Below are positions 24,816-34,194 of a stretch of DNA of 64,000 bases, piece by piece. How positions within the stretch are numbered: position 1 is the first letter of the stretch; each line of letters starts with the position of its first letter. The DNA is taken from contig NZ_QWGE01000004.1 of assembly GCF_003576375.1 (NCBI RefSeq), positions 372,001 through 436,000 on the forward strand, read 5' to 3'. A program made the position numbers and the translations under genes. This DNA is from Pontibacter oryzae. Its GTDB lineage: Bacteria > Bacteroidota > Bacteroidia > Cytophagales > Hymenobacteraceae. The notes under the pieces were generated by a model. It was not told the DNA's origin. It made no database searches and worked only from the letters and a program-made list of their open reading frames with translations.

Positions 24816-25496
24816 TTATTCCTCGTTGAGCAGGTCTGGGCGGCGCTGTTTGGTGCGCGCTATGGCTTGCTCAAATCGCCACTGCTCAATCTTGGGCGTG
24901 TCGCCAGACATAAGAATGTCCGGCACGGCCATGCCTTTGTATTCAGCAGGGCGGGTGTATACCGGCGGTGCCAGTAACCCATCCTGGAAAGAATCTGTAA
25001 GCGCTGATGATTCATCGTTTAGTACCCCCGGAATAATGCGGATAATTGCGTCTGCCAAAACGGCTGCGCCAAGCTCTCCGCCCGATAGTACGTAGTCGCC
25101 AATGCTGATCTCGTGCGTAACGTAATGCTGGCGCACACGCTCATCCACGCCTTTATAGTGGCCGCAAAGTATAATCACGTTCTCTAACAGCGAAAACTTG
25201 TTTACAATGCGTTGGTTAAGCGTTTGCCCGTCCGGCGTCATGTAGATGATGGCATCATACGTGCGCGCGGCCTGCAATTCCGAAATACACTTGTCAATCG
25301 GTTCGATCATCATTACCATTCCCGCGCCACCGCCAAAAGCATAGTCATCAATCTGGCCATGCTTGTTTACGGCATACTTACGCAAGTCGTGGATGTGGAT
25401 CTCAACCAAACCTTTTTGCTGGGCTCTCTTCAGGATAGAATGGCTGAAGGGGCTTTCGAGCAAATCGGGCTGGCAACTGATAATGTCAAAGCGCAT
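24816..25496 (-). CDS. trmD: tRNA (guanine-37-N1)-methyltransferase
   Basis: SPOUT-class enzyme methylating G37 next to the anticodon, preventing frameshifts. 226 residues. Knot motifs: [13 protein letters not shown] (about 109-121), [19 protein letters not shown] (about 131-149) and the [15 protein letters not shown] segment. Its start overlaps the rimM stop by one base (TAATG), so translation is coupled. Second-last gene of the ribosomal operon. Confidence 0.97.
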   Translation of the reverse strand: MRFDIISCQPDLLESPFSHSILKRAQQKGLVEIHIHDLRKYAVNKHGQIDDYAFGGGAGMVMMIEPIDKCISELQAARTYDAIIYMTPDGQTLNQRIVNKFSLLENVIILCGHYKGVDERVRQHYVTHEISIGDYVLSGGELGAAVLADAIIRIIPGVLNDESSALTDSFQDGLLAPPVYTRPAEYKGMAVPDILMSGDTPKIEQWRFEQAIARTKQRRPDLLNEE

Positions 25497-26083
25497 TATT
25501 TTTTCTCCTCCTCGGTGTCTTCTTCGTCAATATCATCGGCTTCGTCGGGGCTGGATGGCTGCGTGTATACTTCCAGCAGGCCTTCTGGCAGGCTCACGTG
25601 CAGCTGCTTTGCCTCGTGGTCTGCGTGCAGGAAGATCTCGTCCATTACCGGTACCAGCATTTCCTGGTCCAGGTACTCCATTACCATAAGCTGCTGCTGT
25701 GGCAGGTCGTAAAACTCTTTTACGGTTCCCATCGCGCCGTGCTGCTCATCCACTACCTGGTAGCCAATTACATCATGGAAGTAAAACTGGCCTTCTTCAA
25801 GCTCCGGGAGCTCATCCAGTGGCAGGTAAATAGAGGTGTTGCGTAGCGCCTCGGCCTGTTCGATGGTATGTATGTCCTCGAACTTAAGTATAAACCGGCC
25901 TTTAGGCTGCGTCTCAACGGACGTTATAAAAAAAGGAACCAGTCTTCCCTTTTGCTCCAGGAAAACTGATTCCAAATCTTCATAATCTTCAGGATAGTCT
26001 ACGTCGAAAAACGCAACTACTTGCCCCTTGGTGCCATGAGTCTTGACGATATAGCCTAATAGAAAGCAGTCATCAATATGCAT
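25496..26083 (-). CDS. rimM: Ribosome maturation factor RimM
   Basis: 16S rRNA-processing factor that binds ribosomal protein S19 and helps mature the 30S head. 195 residues. N-terminal RimM barrel from [18 protein letters not shown], then PRC-barrel around [19 protein letters not shown]. The final 25 residues are a strongly acidic tail ([16 protein letters not shown]). One-base overlap with trmD and 11 bases after rpsP, in the classic order. Confidence 0.96.
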   Translation of the reverse strand: MHIDDCFLLGYIVKTHGTKGQVVAFFDVDYPEDYEDLESVFLEQKGRLVPFFITSVETQPKGRFILKFEDIHTIEQAEALRNTSIYLPLDELPELEEGQFYFHDVIGYQVVDEQHGAMGTVKEFYDLPQQQLMVMEYLDQEMLVPVMDEIFLHADHEAKQLHVSLPEGLLEVYTQPSSPDEADDIDEEDTEEEKK

Positions 26084-26094
26084 GGCACACCGAA

Positions 26095-26637
26095 TTATGC
26101 TTGCTCTTCAGTAGACTCTTCGCCACCTTCAGCTGGGGCTTCAGTAGCCTCTGCAGCAGGAGCGTTAGCAGCAGCTTTCTCAGCGTCACGCTGACGGATA
26201 GCCTCTGCACGAGCCTCTTTAACTTTACGCTCAGCCTCAAGAGCAGTAGCACGCTTGGCTTCTTTCTCAGAACCCAGTTTCTGGCGCTTCTCTTCGATTT
26301 TGGCGTCTTTAGTTTCTTTCCACTCGTTAAAACGAGCATCAGCAGTTTCCTGAGTGATAGCGCCTTTCGCCACACCAATTTGCAGGTGTTTCTTGAAAAG
26401 GATACCTCTGTAAGAAAGCATTGCTTTTACAGTGTCAGTTGGCTGAGCACCGTTCATAACCCACTGGAACGCTTTATCTTCGTTGAAGTCGATGTAAGCA
26501 GGGTTAGCGTTAGGGTTGTAAGTACCCAGTTTCTCGATAAATTTACCATCACGTGGTGCACGAGCATCAGCTACTACGATATCGTAGATAGCGGCTTTCT
26601 TGCGGCCTCTGCGGGCCAGTCTGATTTTTACTGCCAT
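26095..26637 (-). CDS. rpsP: 30S ribosomal protein S16 with long C-terminal extension
   Basis: 180 residues; the S16 core is the first 85 or so ([39 protein letters not shown]). The remaining 95 residues are a charged, Ala/Glu-rich helix with a tail containing [19 protein letters not shown]. Long S16 tails are usual in Bacteroidota, while E. coli S16 has 82 residues. First gene of the operon. Confidence 0.97.
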   Translation of the reverse strand: MAVKIRLARRGRKKAAIYDIVVADARAPRDGKFIEKLGTYNPNANPAYIDFNEDKAFQWVMNGAQPTDTVKAMLSYRGILFKKHLQIGVAKGAITQETADARFNEWKETKDAKIEEKRQKLGSEKEAKRATALEAERKVKEARAEAIRQRDAEKAAANAPAAEATEAPAEGGEESTEEQA

Positions 26638-26659
26638 TTTATAATGTGTTTTTTCAGTC

Positions 26660-26676
26660 GGCGGAACCCGTCCGCC
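26660..26676 (-). promoter_or_regulatory. Leader hairpin before rpsP
   Basis: GGCGGA/TCCGCC with a 5-base loop lies in the short rpsP leader, 22 bases before the ATG. It may be an autoregulatory site for a ribosomal protein or a REP-like remnant; the sequence does not decide. Confidence 0.35.
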
Positions 26677-26688
26677 TGTTTAGAATCG

Positions 26689-26696
26689 CAAAATTA
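26689..26696 (-). promoter_or_regulatory. -7-like element of the ribosomal operon
   Basis: Minus-strand TAATTTTG fits TAnnTTTG, 51 bases before the rpsP ATG and just upstream of the leader hairpin, so the hairpin would be in the mRNA. Confidence 0.5.
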
Positions 26697-26775
26697 GGGA
26701 AATAATTTCTGATTAGCTACAGCCCTTTGTTATTTATTAATTCTCTGAGGATTAGGGAAAGTATGAGGCACGAAA

Positions 26776-26803
26776 AAAGCCCTCCGTTTCGGGGGAGGGC
26801 TTT
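26776..26803 (-). terminator. Desaturase gene terminator
   Basis: AAAGCCCTCC (26776-26785) pairs with GGAGGGCTTT (26794-26803), with A-rich flank on the plus side giving T on the minus strand. It lies 18 bases beyond the desaturase stop. Confidence 0.88.
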
Positions 26804-26821
26804 CTCTATACTTGTTAGAGC

Positions 26822-27586
26822 CTAAGCGGCTATTTTAGCTCGTTTCTCAGCTTTCACCTTCACCGGCTTCAGCTTAATGATGCTTAGCTTATCGAGCGTC
26901 CAGATAACTGGCCAGGTTGGGTCTACTTCCCACCACTTCACTCCGAAGTTTACGCGGTTAGGCAGTTTATGGTGGTTGTTCTGGAACAGCTCACCGCCTG
27001 TCAGGAAGTCGAAGAAAAGCGAGTTTCTTGATTTATCGTTGTTATCGAAGTTCTGGTAGCCATACTTGTGTCCGCTCCAGTTTACGATGGCGCCATGTAC
27101 CGGGCCCATCAGGAAATGGAGCGGCAGCAGCAGGAACATCCACCACTGCGTGGCAAAGGCAATGTAAAACAACACGTAAAATACGCCCCAGCCTATGCGG
27201 GAGAAGTATGAATCGCCTAGCTTTTCCAAAGCTGGCCATACCGGATAGTCTCCGTCGAAACGGCGCTCCGGCTCCACGCGGTGGTTCAGTACGTTATTGT
27301 AAATCTCCTTCGTCTTCCACATCATCGTGAAGGCGTTGTTAGAGAAGTGCGGCGAGTGCGGATCACGCTCTGTGTCGGAGAAGGCGTGGTGCATGCGGTG
27401 CAAAATAGCATAGGCACGCGGCGACAGGAACGAGGAGCCCTGCGCAATGTAGGTGAGCAGGTAAAATGCTTTCTCCCAGAATGGGTTCATGGTAAACATT
27501 TTATGCGCTGCGTAGCGGTGCAGGTAGAATGTCTGAACGAAAAGCGACAGGTACCAGTGCACCACAAAAAAGATGAGTATTGCCAT
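26822..27586 (-). CDS. Fatty acid (acyl-CoA) desaturase
   Basis: Membrane di-iron enzyme, 254 residues from the ATG at 27586; upstream frame extension lacks support. The three histidine boxes of the delta-9 family are HRYAAH (23-28), HRMHH (63-67) and QNNHH (202-206), along with NWSGHKYGY near 169-177. Three or four membrane helices. It introduces a double bond to keep membranes fluid, using O2 and ferredoxin or cytochrome b5-like electrons. C-terminal tail is Lys/Ala rich. Single gene. Confidence 0.93.
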   Translation of the reverse strand: MAILIFFVVHWYLSLFVQTFYLHRYAAHKMFTMNPFWEKAFYLLTYIAQGSSFLSPRAYAILHRMHHAFSDTERDPHSPHFSNNAFTMMWKTKEIYNNVLNHRVEPERRFDGDYPVWPALEKLGDSYFSRIGWGVFYVLFYIAFATQWWMFLLLPLHFLMGPVHGAIVNWSGHKYGYQNFDNNDKSRNSLFFDFLTGGELFQNNHHKLPNRVNFGVKWWEVDPTWPVIWTLDKLSIIKLKPVKVKAEKRAKIAA

Positions 27587-27754
27587 TAATGTATCTGGTA
27601 AATAGTGTGTTAAGATTCTTGTGCGATAGGTGACATGCGGTAACCCTGCCACTTATAATGCAAAGCTACAACACGAATTTATAGTAAAATAGATATGCCT
27701 AATGAAAAGTTCAGAAAAGTGACGAAAATCATTAGTTGTAGCTATCCTAAACTT

Positions 27755-28432
27755 TTATCTGAACGGAGCCCAAACCGGAGCAGCCGGTGGTGGGGCACTA
27801 ACAGTTATAGGTGTTTTTAACGTAGGGTGATCAAATTGCAGCTTGCGGGCATGCAGCGCTATACTTTTATCGGGCAAGGGCTGTGCTGCGCCATACTTTA
27901 GATCGCCTAAAATCGGGCAGTTCATCGAGGAGAGCTGCACACGTATCTGGTGGGGCCGGCCAGTTATAGGGTTTACTTCCAGCAGGTGTTTGCCTTGGTT
28001 TGTGCTTAACAGTTTATAGTTGAGCTCAGAGCGTGAGCCGGCAGCATTCTCTTTGGCAAAAGCCTTTGTTACGTTGCGCGAGCTGTCTTTTACTAGCCAG
28101 TGTACCAGGTTGCCCTGTTCCTGCTTTGGTCGGTTTTGCACCACGGCCCAGTAGGTTTTAACCGTTTTCTTGCTCCGGAAAAGCTCGTTCAGGCGCGTGA
28201 GGGCTTTTGAAGTTTTGGCCAGTAGCACCACACCGCTCACCGGCCTGTCCAGGCGGTGCACTACGCCTATAAACACATTGCCAGGCTTGTTATACTTCTC
28301 CTTAATATACTCTTTGGCAAGGTCAGCTAATGTTACATCGCCAGTCTCATCGCCGTGCACCAGCAGGCCTGCAGGTTTGTTTACCGCCAGCACATGGTTG
28401 TCTTCAAAAAGAACGTCTAAAAACATAGGCAT
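27755..28432 (-). CDS. RluA-family pseudouridine synthase
   Basis: 225 residues with no S4 domain. Catalytic HRLDRPVSGVVLLAKTSKAL includes the Asp nucleophile. NPITGRPHQIRVQLSSMNCPILGD closes the fold. It modifies uridines in rRNA or tRNA; the short form without S4 is close to TruC/RluC-type enzymes, so the exact target is uncertain. ATG at 28432; another ATG two codons later is possible. Single gene. Confidence 0.93.
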   Translation of the reverse strand: MPMFLDVLFEDNHVLAVNKPAGLLVHGDETGDVTLADLAKEYIKEKYNKPGNVFIGVVHRLDRPVSGVVLLAKTSKALTRLNELFRSKKTVKTYWAVVQNRPKQEQGNLVHWLVKDSSRNVTKAFAKENAAGSRSELNYKLLSTNQGKHLLEVNPITGRPHQIRVQLSSMNCPILGDLKYGAAQPLPDKSIALHARKLQFDHPTLKTPITVSAPPPAAPVWAPFR

Positions 28433-28551
28433 AATTCAGGAGCGGAAAAAGGTAAAGTATAGCTGTAGGGGGTAAATTATAGGATAGAGTTAGAAAGCTA
28501 CACCGCAAAAGATGTCAGGCTGTAACTCTCTAACTTTTTAACTTCTAAACT

Positions 28552-29370
28552 TTAGTATGCTTCTTTCTCGCTTGGGAAATCCTTGGCCTTAACGTCTTTT
28601 ACATAGTTCTGCACGGCATCGGTCATGATGGTGTGCAGGTCGGCGTAGCGGCGCAGGAAACGAGGCTTAAACTCTTTGTTGATGCCCAGCATATCGTGCA
28701 CTACAAGTACCTGCCCATCTACATGCGGGCCAGCGCCAATGCCAATAATCGGGATAGTCAGTTGCTCGGCCACACGCTTGGCAAGCTCCGACGGAATTTT
28801 CTCCAGAACAATGGCAAAGCAGCCAAGTTCCTGAAGCAGCAGTGCGTCTTCAATCAATTTTTGTGCCTCGGCTTCTTCCTTAGCACGAACGGTGTAAGTG
28901 CCAAACTTATAGATAGACTGCGGCGTTAGACCTAAGTGGCCCATCACCGGCACGCCCGCACTCAAAATACGCGTAATAGATTCTTTTATCTCAGCGCCGC
29001 CTTCCAGTTTTATACCATGCCCACCAGACTCTTTCATGATCCGGATAGCTGAGCGCAAAGCCTCTGAAGAGTTGCCCTGGTACGATCCGAAAGGCATATC
29101 AACCACTACAAAAGCTCTGCTCACACCGCGCACCACAGAGGATGCATGGTATATCATTTGGTCCAGCGTAATAGGCAGAGTGGTTTCGTGGCCTGCCATC
29201 ACGTTAGAGGCGGAGTCGCCAACCAATAATACGTCTACACCTGCCGCATCCAGAATGGTTGCCATGGAATAATCGTAAGCAGTAAGCATGGAGATTTTCT
29301 CGCCGCGCTCCTTCATGTTCTGCAACTGGTGTGTGGTAACCTTTTTTATATCGTTTTTATGTACAGACAT
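28552..29370 (-). CDS. panB: 3-methyl-2-oxobutanoate hydroxymethyltransferase
   Basis: First step of pantothenate (CoA) synthesis, adding a hydroxymethyl from methylene-THF to ketoisovalerate. 272 residues from the ATG at 29370. Motifs [38 protein letters not shown]-like [25 protein letters not shown] and [15 protein letters not shown] cover the full TIM barrel with its metal ligands. Starts after lptD with a terminator between. panC is not in the window. Confidence 0.96.
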   Translation of the reverse strand: MSVHKNDIKKVTTHQLQNMKERGEKISMLTAYDYSMATILDAAGVDVLLVGDSASNVMAGHETTLPITLDQMIYHASSVVRGVSRAFVVVDMPFGSYQGNSSEALRSAIRIMKESGGHGIKLEGGAEIKESITRILSAGVPVMGHLGLTPQSIYKFGTYTVRAKEEAEAQKLIEDALLLQELGCFAIVLEKIPSELAKRVAEQLTIPIIGIGAGPHVDGQVLVVHDMLGINKEFKPRFLRRYADLHTIMTDAVQNYVKDVKAKDFPSEKEAY

Positions 29371-29412
29371 AGCTACTAAATATGTGTGAGGTTGTAAAGC
29401 TATAAAATCCTG

Positions 29413-29444
29413 AAACAAAAACAGCCACATTTTACTGTGGCTGT
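29413..29444 (-). terminator. lptD terminator
   Basis: ACAGCCACA (29421-29429) pairs with TGTGGCTGT (29436-29444). An A-rich run just left of the stem on the plus strand supplies the T-tract on the minus strand. It begins 7 bases past the lptD stop. Confidence 0.85.
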
Positions 29445-29450
29445 CTGGTA

Positions 29451-32126
29451 TCAATATCCATAAACGGAGTTGCTTCGCTTGGTTAGTTTCAGGTCTTGTA
29501 AGAGCGATGACCTGGCATTTATTGTAAGGTTGTAGCCTCGCAGCTGCCCAAAAGGTATCCAGCCGATGCTCATGTCCCAGCAGTGCAGGTCGCGGTAGAT
29601 TTGCACGTTGGCATATGAGATGTTCTGGTTCGAGATATCATAGGTGCTGGTATACGTTACCTTCCACTTATCTGTGATATTCAGGGAGCCGTCAATTCCT
29701 ATCGTTTGGGTCAGGTTTGAGCTGGATGTGGCTCCAAACCCACGGGTATAGTAGAAAGTATAGCTCAAGTTAAGTGTCCACGGAATTTTAAAGTCCACGT
29801 ACTGCGGCAGCCCCAGCGGCGCTTGGTCTGGCGAAAGAGAAGGCAGGTTTGCGGGAGGCGTAGCTGGCGTGGCAGCAGAACCCGAGCGGAACGCCTCAGG
29901 GCTCAGGCTTGCCGTAAGGTTCAAGTTTGCGTTAGTAAGCCTTGCTAGTTTCAGCTTCTGCGGGTTAAAAATGTATTTGTCTATGGAACTACCTAAGCTG
30001 TCGGTTTGGTAAGGATTAAAGGAGGAGCTGAAGTTCAGGTTTATCATCTTAAACAGCTTAGTATACATGGAAAGCTGAATTTGAGATAGTTTGAGTGAGT
30101 CTGCTGCAAAGTTATAGCTGGAGCTTATTTGCAGGTTATCAATTAGGCTTACTTTCTCAAACTTGTTCTCGGTAGAGTCGTTTTCCGACTTCACTTTCAT
30201 CTCCAGGCTATTTGCAACACTAAAATTAAGCGATGACGAGAGCCCGGTTGACGGAAGCCCGGTCCGGAAGCGGCCTAAATCGCGGTACTGTGGCAAGTTA
30301 GTGCTTGGGTCAGCACCTACCAGAGTGCGCTGGTAAAACCCAAAGCGCTCATCTCCAAAGTCGGGGCGGTAGCTGTAGCCAATGCTTGGGCGCATCAGGT
30401 GGCGGATTGCCTCCACTTTCTCGCCCTTAACATACACAGTGCCATAAATAGTGGTGTTAAGCGAGGCCCCGGCACTATACTGGTACACACGGCCAAAACC
30501 CGTGGTGTCCACATCCACGCGCTGTGAGTCAGGGTTAAACGTGAATTTATACTTCTCATCCACCCAGGTCTCGCTGTAGCTTACGCTTGGGCTAAAGTTC
30601 AGGTATTTGAGCACTTTGTAGTTACCCAAGCCAATGCCAAAGGTATGAATAGCTGATTTCTGACCGCTGTCCCAAAGGCGTTGCAGGTTGCTGAAGTTTA
30701 CATCAATGGTATCTGCCGGAGACGACTCGAGCACAGGAAAGCTGCTGGTTGTACGCGCTGGCTGAATGTTTGAAATGGTGTTTGATGCGCGTACGTTGTA
30801 CGTTAAAGTAAACTTGTCGTACCAGTTCGTGTTGGTGGCAGGCTGGCTAGATAACAGGTCCGAAATAGAAACCTGCGACATGCTGAAGTTAAGGTCAGGC
30901 AGTACGAAGTTCATGGTTCCTGTTTGGGTGCTTTGGCCCTGGCTTGCTTTTATAGTATAACTGAACGGCGAGTTAGGAATCGTTTTCTGGTAAGAGACAT
31001 ACGAGTTGAACGTAGGCGAAAGGTACTGCGCCGTTCCGTTGTAGTTTACGCGCTGGTGCAGCTGGCTACCTGCGTTTACACTGGCGCTGAATGAGCCACG
31101 CCCAGGCTTTGTGACCGGGTTATGCGTCCAGTAAATCCAGAATGTGCGCTGCGTGGGTGGCAGATCGTCGAAAATATTGTCCGTGGATCGGGAAGCCTCA
31201 ATATCGGCCTCATCATTTTTCAGGAAATCATATGTGAACCGGAAGTTGCCCCGGTACGCGTAGCGCTTCACGTAATCGTTGCTCAGGTCCACGTTGTAGC
31301 CACCCAGCGAGTAGATGTCGCCGGTTAGTTTGGTGCCTATATAATCGTTCCAGGCAAAGTAGTAGCCACCGTTGTTCAGAAAGAAACCCCGTGTATTTTC
31401 GCCGTAGCTTGGCACAATAACACCCGATGAGCGCCTATCTTTAGGTGTAGGGAAGAGGCCGAACATAAAACCAAGCGGTGTGGGGATATCGCCGATTACA
31501 AGGTTAAAAGGCCCTGACATGACCTTATCATTGGGGATGGCTTTGATTTTACCGGCGTTGATGTAGAAGTGCGGATGCTCCAGGTTGCAAGTTGTGTACT
31601 TGTTGTGCAAACCAAAGAATTCGTTTTCCTCGTTGCGCTTCACAACCTCTGAATGTATGTATCCCTCTCCTTGCTGTGTTACTACCTCAGCAATGCGGCC
31701 TTTACGCGTTTTGTAGTTGTAGGTGATGCGCTTTGCGGCATAATTTTCCTGGCCTTGCGCAAAAACCGGTGTGCCCACCTCTTTCCCGGTAGAGTCGGTG
31801 AGAGTGGTAGCAAGCAAAGTGTTTGTTTCGTAGTTTATCTCGATGTAGGCAGCCTCCAGCTTCATATCGCCGTAATCGATTTTGGCATCGCCATACAGGT
31901 GCACCACTTTTCTGTCCACTTCAAACTGGATGGAATCTCTGGCTGAATATTTGATAGTGGTCTCGATGTCGCCTTTTGGAGCGCCAATATTTAGGGTGTC
32001 CTGGCTGGCAACAACAGGTGTATCCTGGCGAGCCACAGCGGGCCTGAGCACTCGCTGACCGAGGGCCGACGGGGAGGAGAATAAAGCGATCTGCAGCAGC
32101 AGTAAAAAAATGAAAATGTAGCGCAA
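29451..32126 (-). CDS. LptD-like LPS assembly outer-membrane protein
   Basis: 891 residues with a signal peptide ([20 protein letters not shown]). The N-terminal OstA/LptA-like jellyroll (about 50-200; [20 protein letters not shown]) is followed by the LptD motif around [20 protein letters not shown] and a long beta-barrel with many aromatic-ended strands. In diderms LptD receives LPS from the periplasmic bridge and inserts it into the outer leaflet. Start is a TTG. Divergent from the amidase gene and beside MCE, a group of envelope genes. Confidence 0.88.
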   Translation of the reverse strand: MRYIFIFLLLLQIALFSSPSALGQRVLRPAVARQDTPVVASQDTLNIGAPKGDIETTIKYSARDSIQFEVDRKVVHLYGDAKIDYGDMKLEAAYIEINYETNTLLATTLTDSTGKEVGTPVFAQGQENYAAKRITYNYKTRKGRIAEVVTQQGEGYIHSEVVKRNEENEFFGLHNKYTTCNLEHPHFYINAGKIKAIPNDKVMSGPFNLVIGDIPTPLGFMFGLFPTPKDRRSSGVIVPSYGENTRGFFLNNGGYYFAWNDYIGTKLTGDIYSLGGYNVDLSNDYVKRYAYRGNFRFTYDFLKNDEADIEASRSTDNIFDDLPPTQRTFWIYWTHNPVTKPGRGSFSASVNAGSQLHQRVNYNGTAQYLSPTFNSYVSYQKTIPNSPFSYTIKASQGQSTQTGTMNFVLPDLNFSMSQVSISDLLSSQPATNTNWYDKFTLTYNVRASNTISNIQPARTTSSFPVLESSPADTIDVNFSNLQRLWDSGQKSAIHTFGIGLGNYKVLKYLNFSPSVSYSETWVDEKYKFTFNPDSQRVDVDTTGFGRVYQYSAGASLNTTIYGTVYVKGEKVEAIRHLMRPSIGYSYRPDFGDERFGFYQRTLVGADPSTNLPQYRDLGRFRTGLPSTGLSSSLNFSVANSLEMKVKSENDSTENKFEKVSLIDNLQISSSYNFAADSLKLSQIQLSMYTKLFKMINLNFSSSFNPYQTDSLGSSIDKYIFNPQKLKLARLTNANLNLTASLSPEAFRSGSAATPATPPANLPSLSPDQAPLGLPQYVDFKIPWTLNLSYTFYYTRGFGATSSSNLTQTIGIDGSLNITDKWKVTYTSTYDISNQNISYANVQIYRDLHCWDMSIGWIPFGQLRGYNLTINARSSLLQDLKLTKRSNSVYGY

Positions 32127-32199
32127 CTTCTTCAGAGTTCCCTAAAAGTTTACTTAATTTGTACAAAGTTATTGTTTTAGCTTTTAACTAACGAGCGTT

Positions 32200-32982
32200 G
32201 TGAGAAATATTGTTACTGTTTCTGTTCTGTCTTTTATTTTTTTACTGTGCTCCTCTAACAAACTCGAATTCAGGAAAGAGTACAAGTTGCGTACCGTAGT
32301 GATCGATGCAGGGCATGGGGGCAAGGATGTAGGGTGTAACGGCAAGTTTTCGCATGAGGCGGATGTTGCCCTCCGTATCGCTAAAGAAGTCGGCAGCCTG
32401 ATCGAGAAAAATGTGCCCGACGTGAAGGTTGTGTACACCCGCAAGGACGACACCTTTGTGGAACTGATAGACCGTGCAGGCATCGCTAACAAGAATAACG
32501 CAGACCTTTTCTTATCCATCCACCTTAACTCTGGCCCCTCGGCAGCCTACGGCACCGAGACCTATACAATGGGGCTTCACACTTCCGAAGGAAACTTGAA
32601 TGTTGCCAAGCGCGAGAACGCTGTAATTTTGCAGGAAGATAACTATGAGGCTAACTATAACGGCTTTGACCCGAACTCCCCGCAGAGCCATATCCTGTTT
32701 GCCCTGCACCAAAGCGCTTACATTGATAACAGCCTCCGTTTTGCCGAAAAGATTGAACGAGAGTTTAAAACCAGAGCAGGCCGCAAGAGCCGTGGCGTGA
32801 AACAGGCGGGCTTTCTGGTACTCTGGAAATCATACATGCCAAGTGTGCTCATTGAGTGCGGTTTCCTTACAAATCCCACCGAAGAAAAATTTCTTAACGA
32901 TAAAACCGGGCAATCGTATATTGCATCAGGTATATATCGGGCCTTCAAAGAATATAAACAAGAATTGGAGGCTATGAACTAA
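32200..32982 (+). CDS. N-acetylmuramoyl-L-alanine amidase (Amidase_3)
   Basis: 260 residues from a GTG. N-terminal hydrophobic signal or anchor (VSVLSFIFLLCSS). Zinc amidase motifs: VVIDAGHGGKDVGCNG (His), the Glu in SHEADVALRIAKEVG, SIHLNSG (His) and VLIECGFLTNPTEEKFL (catalytic Glu). Cleaves the peptide from glycan strands during cell separation or recycling. Divergent from lptD and 20 bases before an MCE gene, probably one transcript. Confidence 0.93.
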   Translation: MRNIVTVSVLSFIFLLCSSNKLEFRKEYKLRTVVIDAGHGGKDVGCNGKFSHEADVALRIAKEVGSLIEKNVPDVKVVYTRKDDTFVELIDRAGIANKNNADLFLSIHLNSGPSAAYGTETYTMGLHTSEGNLNVAKRENAVILQEDNYEANYNGFDPNSPQSHILFALHQSAYIDNSLRFAEKIEREFKTRAGRKSRGVKQAGFLVLWKSYMPSVLIECGFLTNPTEEKFLNDKTGQSYIASGIYRAFKEYKQELEAMN

Positions 32983-33002
32983 CATAGCTAAGCACACCCT
33001 AC

Positions 33003-34103
33003 GTGAAAATATCAAAAGAAATTAAAGTTGCGCTACTAGGAATTGTAGCCATTGCCATACTTTACTTCGGTTTTATGTTCCTGAAAGGGTCAGATATTTT
33101 TTCTGACTCACGCACATATTACGTTGTATATGACAGCGTTGACGGACTTGCAGTTTCCAACCCGGTTATACTTAACGGGGTGCAGGTGGGTACCGTACAG
33201 GATATGAAACTGATGACTGAGCAGGATAACAAAATCCTGGTGGAGTTGGATGTGCTTAAAGACCTGGCCGTTGGCGACTCTACCATTGCTGCACTTACCA
33301 GTTCCGACTTGCTAGGCAGCAAAGCCATAATGATTTACCTGGGCAACAGCTCGAAGCGCTACGAAGGTGGCGAAAAGCTTATCCCTTACAAAGAAAGCAG
33401 TATCACAGATATTATCTCCAGCAAAACGGTGCCGGTTATTGATAAGGTGGATACTACACTAGCCCGTGTAAACCGCCTGCTCGACAGCGAAGCCAAAGAT
33501 AACCTGCAGGGCATTTTGGCAAACACTAAAACCACTACAGACGCTATCAACAGAATTCTGTTGGCTAACCAGGAAAACATTAACCAGATTACCAGCAATA
33601 TAAGCCAGCTGACAACCTCGCTGCGCCGCACGCAACGCCATATTGATAGACTGGCGCTAAATATGGCTGAAATCACCGATACGCTGAAACAGGTAGAAAT
33701 TAACAAGTTGGTAAACAATGCCAACAAAGCCGTGATGGAACTGGAGTCTGTGGCCACGAAGCTAAACTCTAACCAAGGCTCACTGGGCAAACTGATGAAC
33801 GATGAGCAGATGTATGAGAACCTGAACCAATCCTCAGAAGCCTTAAACTTGCTGCTCCGCGATATTCAGGCTTACCCAAAGCGATATGTGAGTTTCTCGG
33901 TGTTTGGCCGCAAAGACAAGTATAAAGTAGACGAAACAGGCCGGGTAATAACACTGGAAGAAGTGAAGGAGATGCAGGACCGCCACCCGGCGGAATTTAG
34001 AACAGTACCGGACACAGTATATGTGCCTGTTCCTGAGAAAACTCCACTGAAAGGGACAGCGGCTGCACCAGGCGCAAAGGCTACCCCGAAATCTAACCGA
34101 TAA
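33003..34103 (+). CDS. MlaD/MCE-family protein
   Basis: 366 residues from a GTG. One N-terminal membrane helix (VALLGIVAIAILYFGFMFL), then an MCE domain (about 38-115; YDSVDGLAVSNPVILNGVQV, LLGSKAIMIYLG). A long amphipathic region (about 145-270) contains NxxQ-type coiled-coil heptads that form the tube in MCE proteins. The tail is Pro/Ala rich. MCE proteins carry lipids between membranes with an ATPase and permease, which are absent here. Follows the amidase by 20 bases. Confidence 0.9.
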   Translation: MKISKEIKVALLGIVAIAILYFGFMFLKGSDIFSDSRTYYVVYDSVDGLAVSNPVILNGVQVGTVQDMKLMTEQDNKILVELDVLKDLAVGDSTIAALTSSDLLGSKAIMIYLGNSSKRYEGGEKLIPYKESSITDIISSKTVPVIDKVDTTLARVNRLLDSEAKDNLQGILANTKTTTDAINRILLANQENINQITSNISQLTTSLRRTQRHIDRLALNMAEITDTLKQVEINKLVNNANKAVMELESVATKLNSNQGSLGKLMNDEQMYENLNQSSEALNLLLRDIQAYPKRYVSFSVFGRKDKYKVDETGRVITLEEVKEMQDRHPAEFRTVPDTVYVPVPEKTPLKGTAAAPGAKATPKSNR

Positions 34104-34129
34104 GCATTTATGTAAAATTGTATATTTGT

Positions 34130-34155
34130 AAAATCCGCTTCTGTAAGCGGATTTT
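34130..34155 (+). terminator. MCE gene terminator
   Basis: AAAATCCGCTT pairs with AAGCGGATTTT around a 4-base loop, 27 bases after the MCE stop. The following TTTTATACTT combines a T-rich run with the heptamer. Confidence 0.8.
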
Positions 34156-34194
34156 CGCGTTTTATACTTACCCAAACTAATCAAGCTAACCTGA

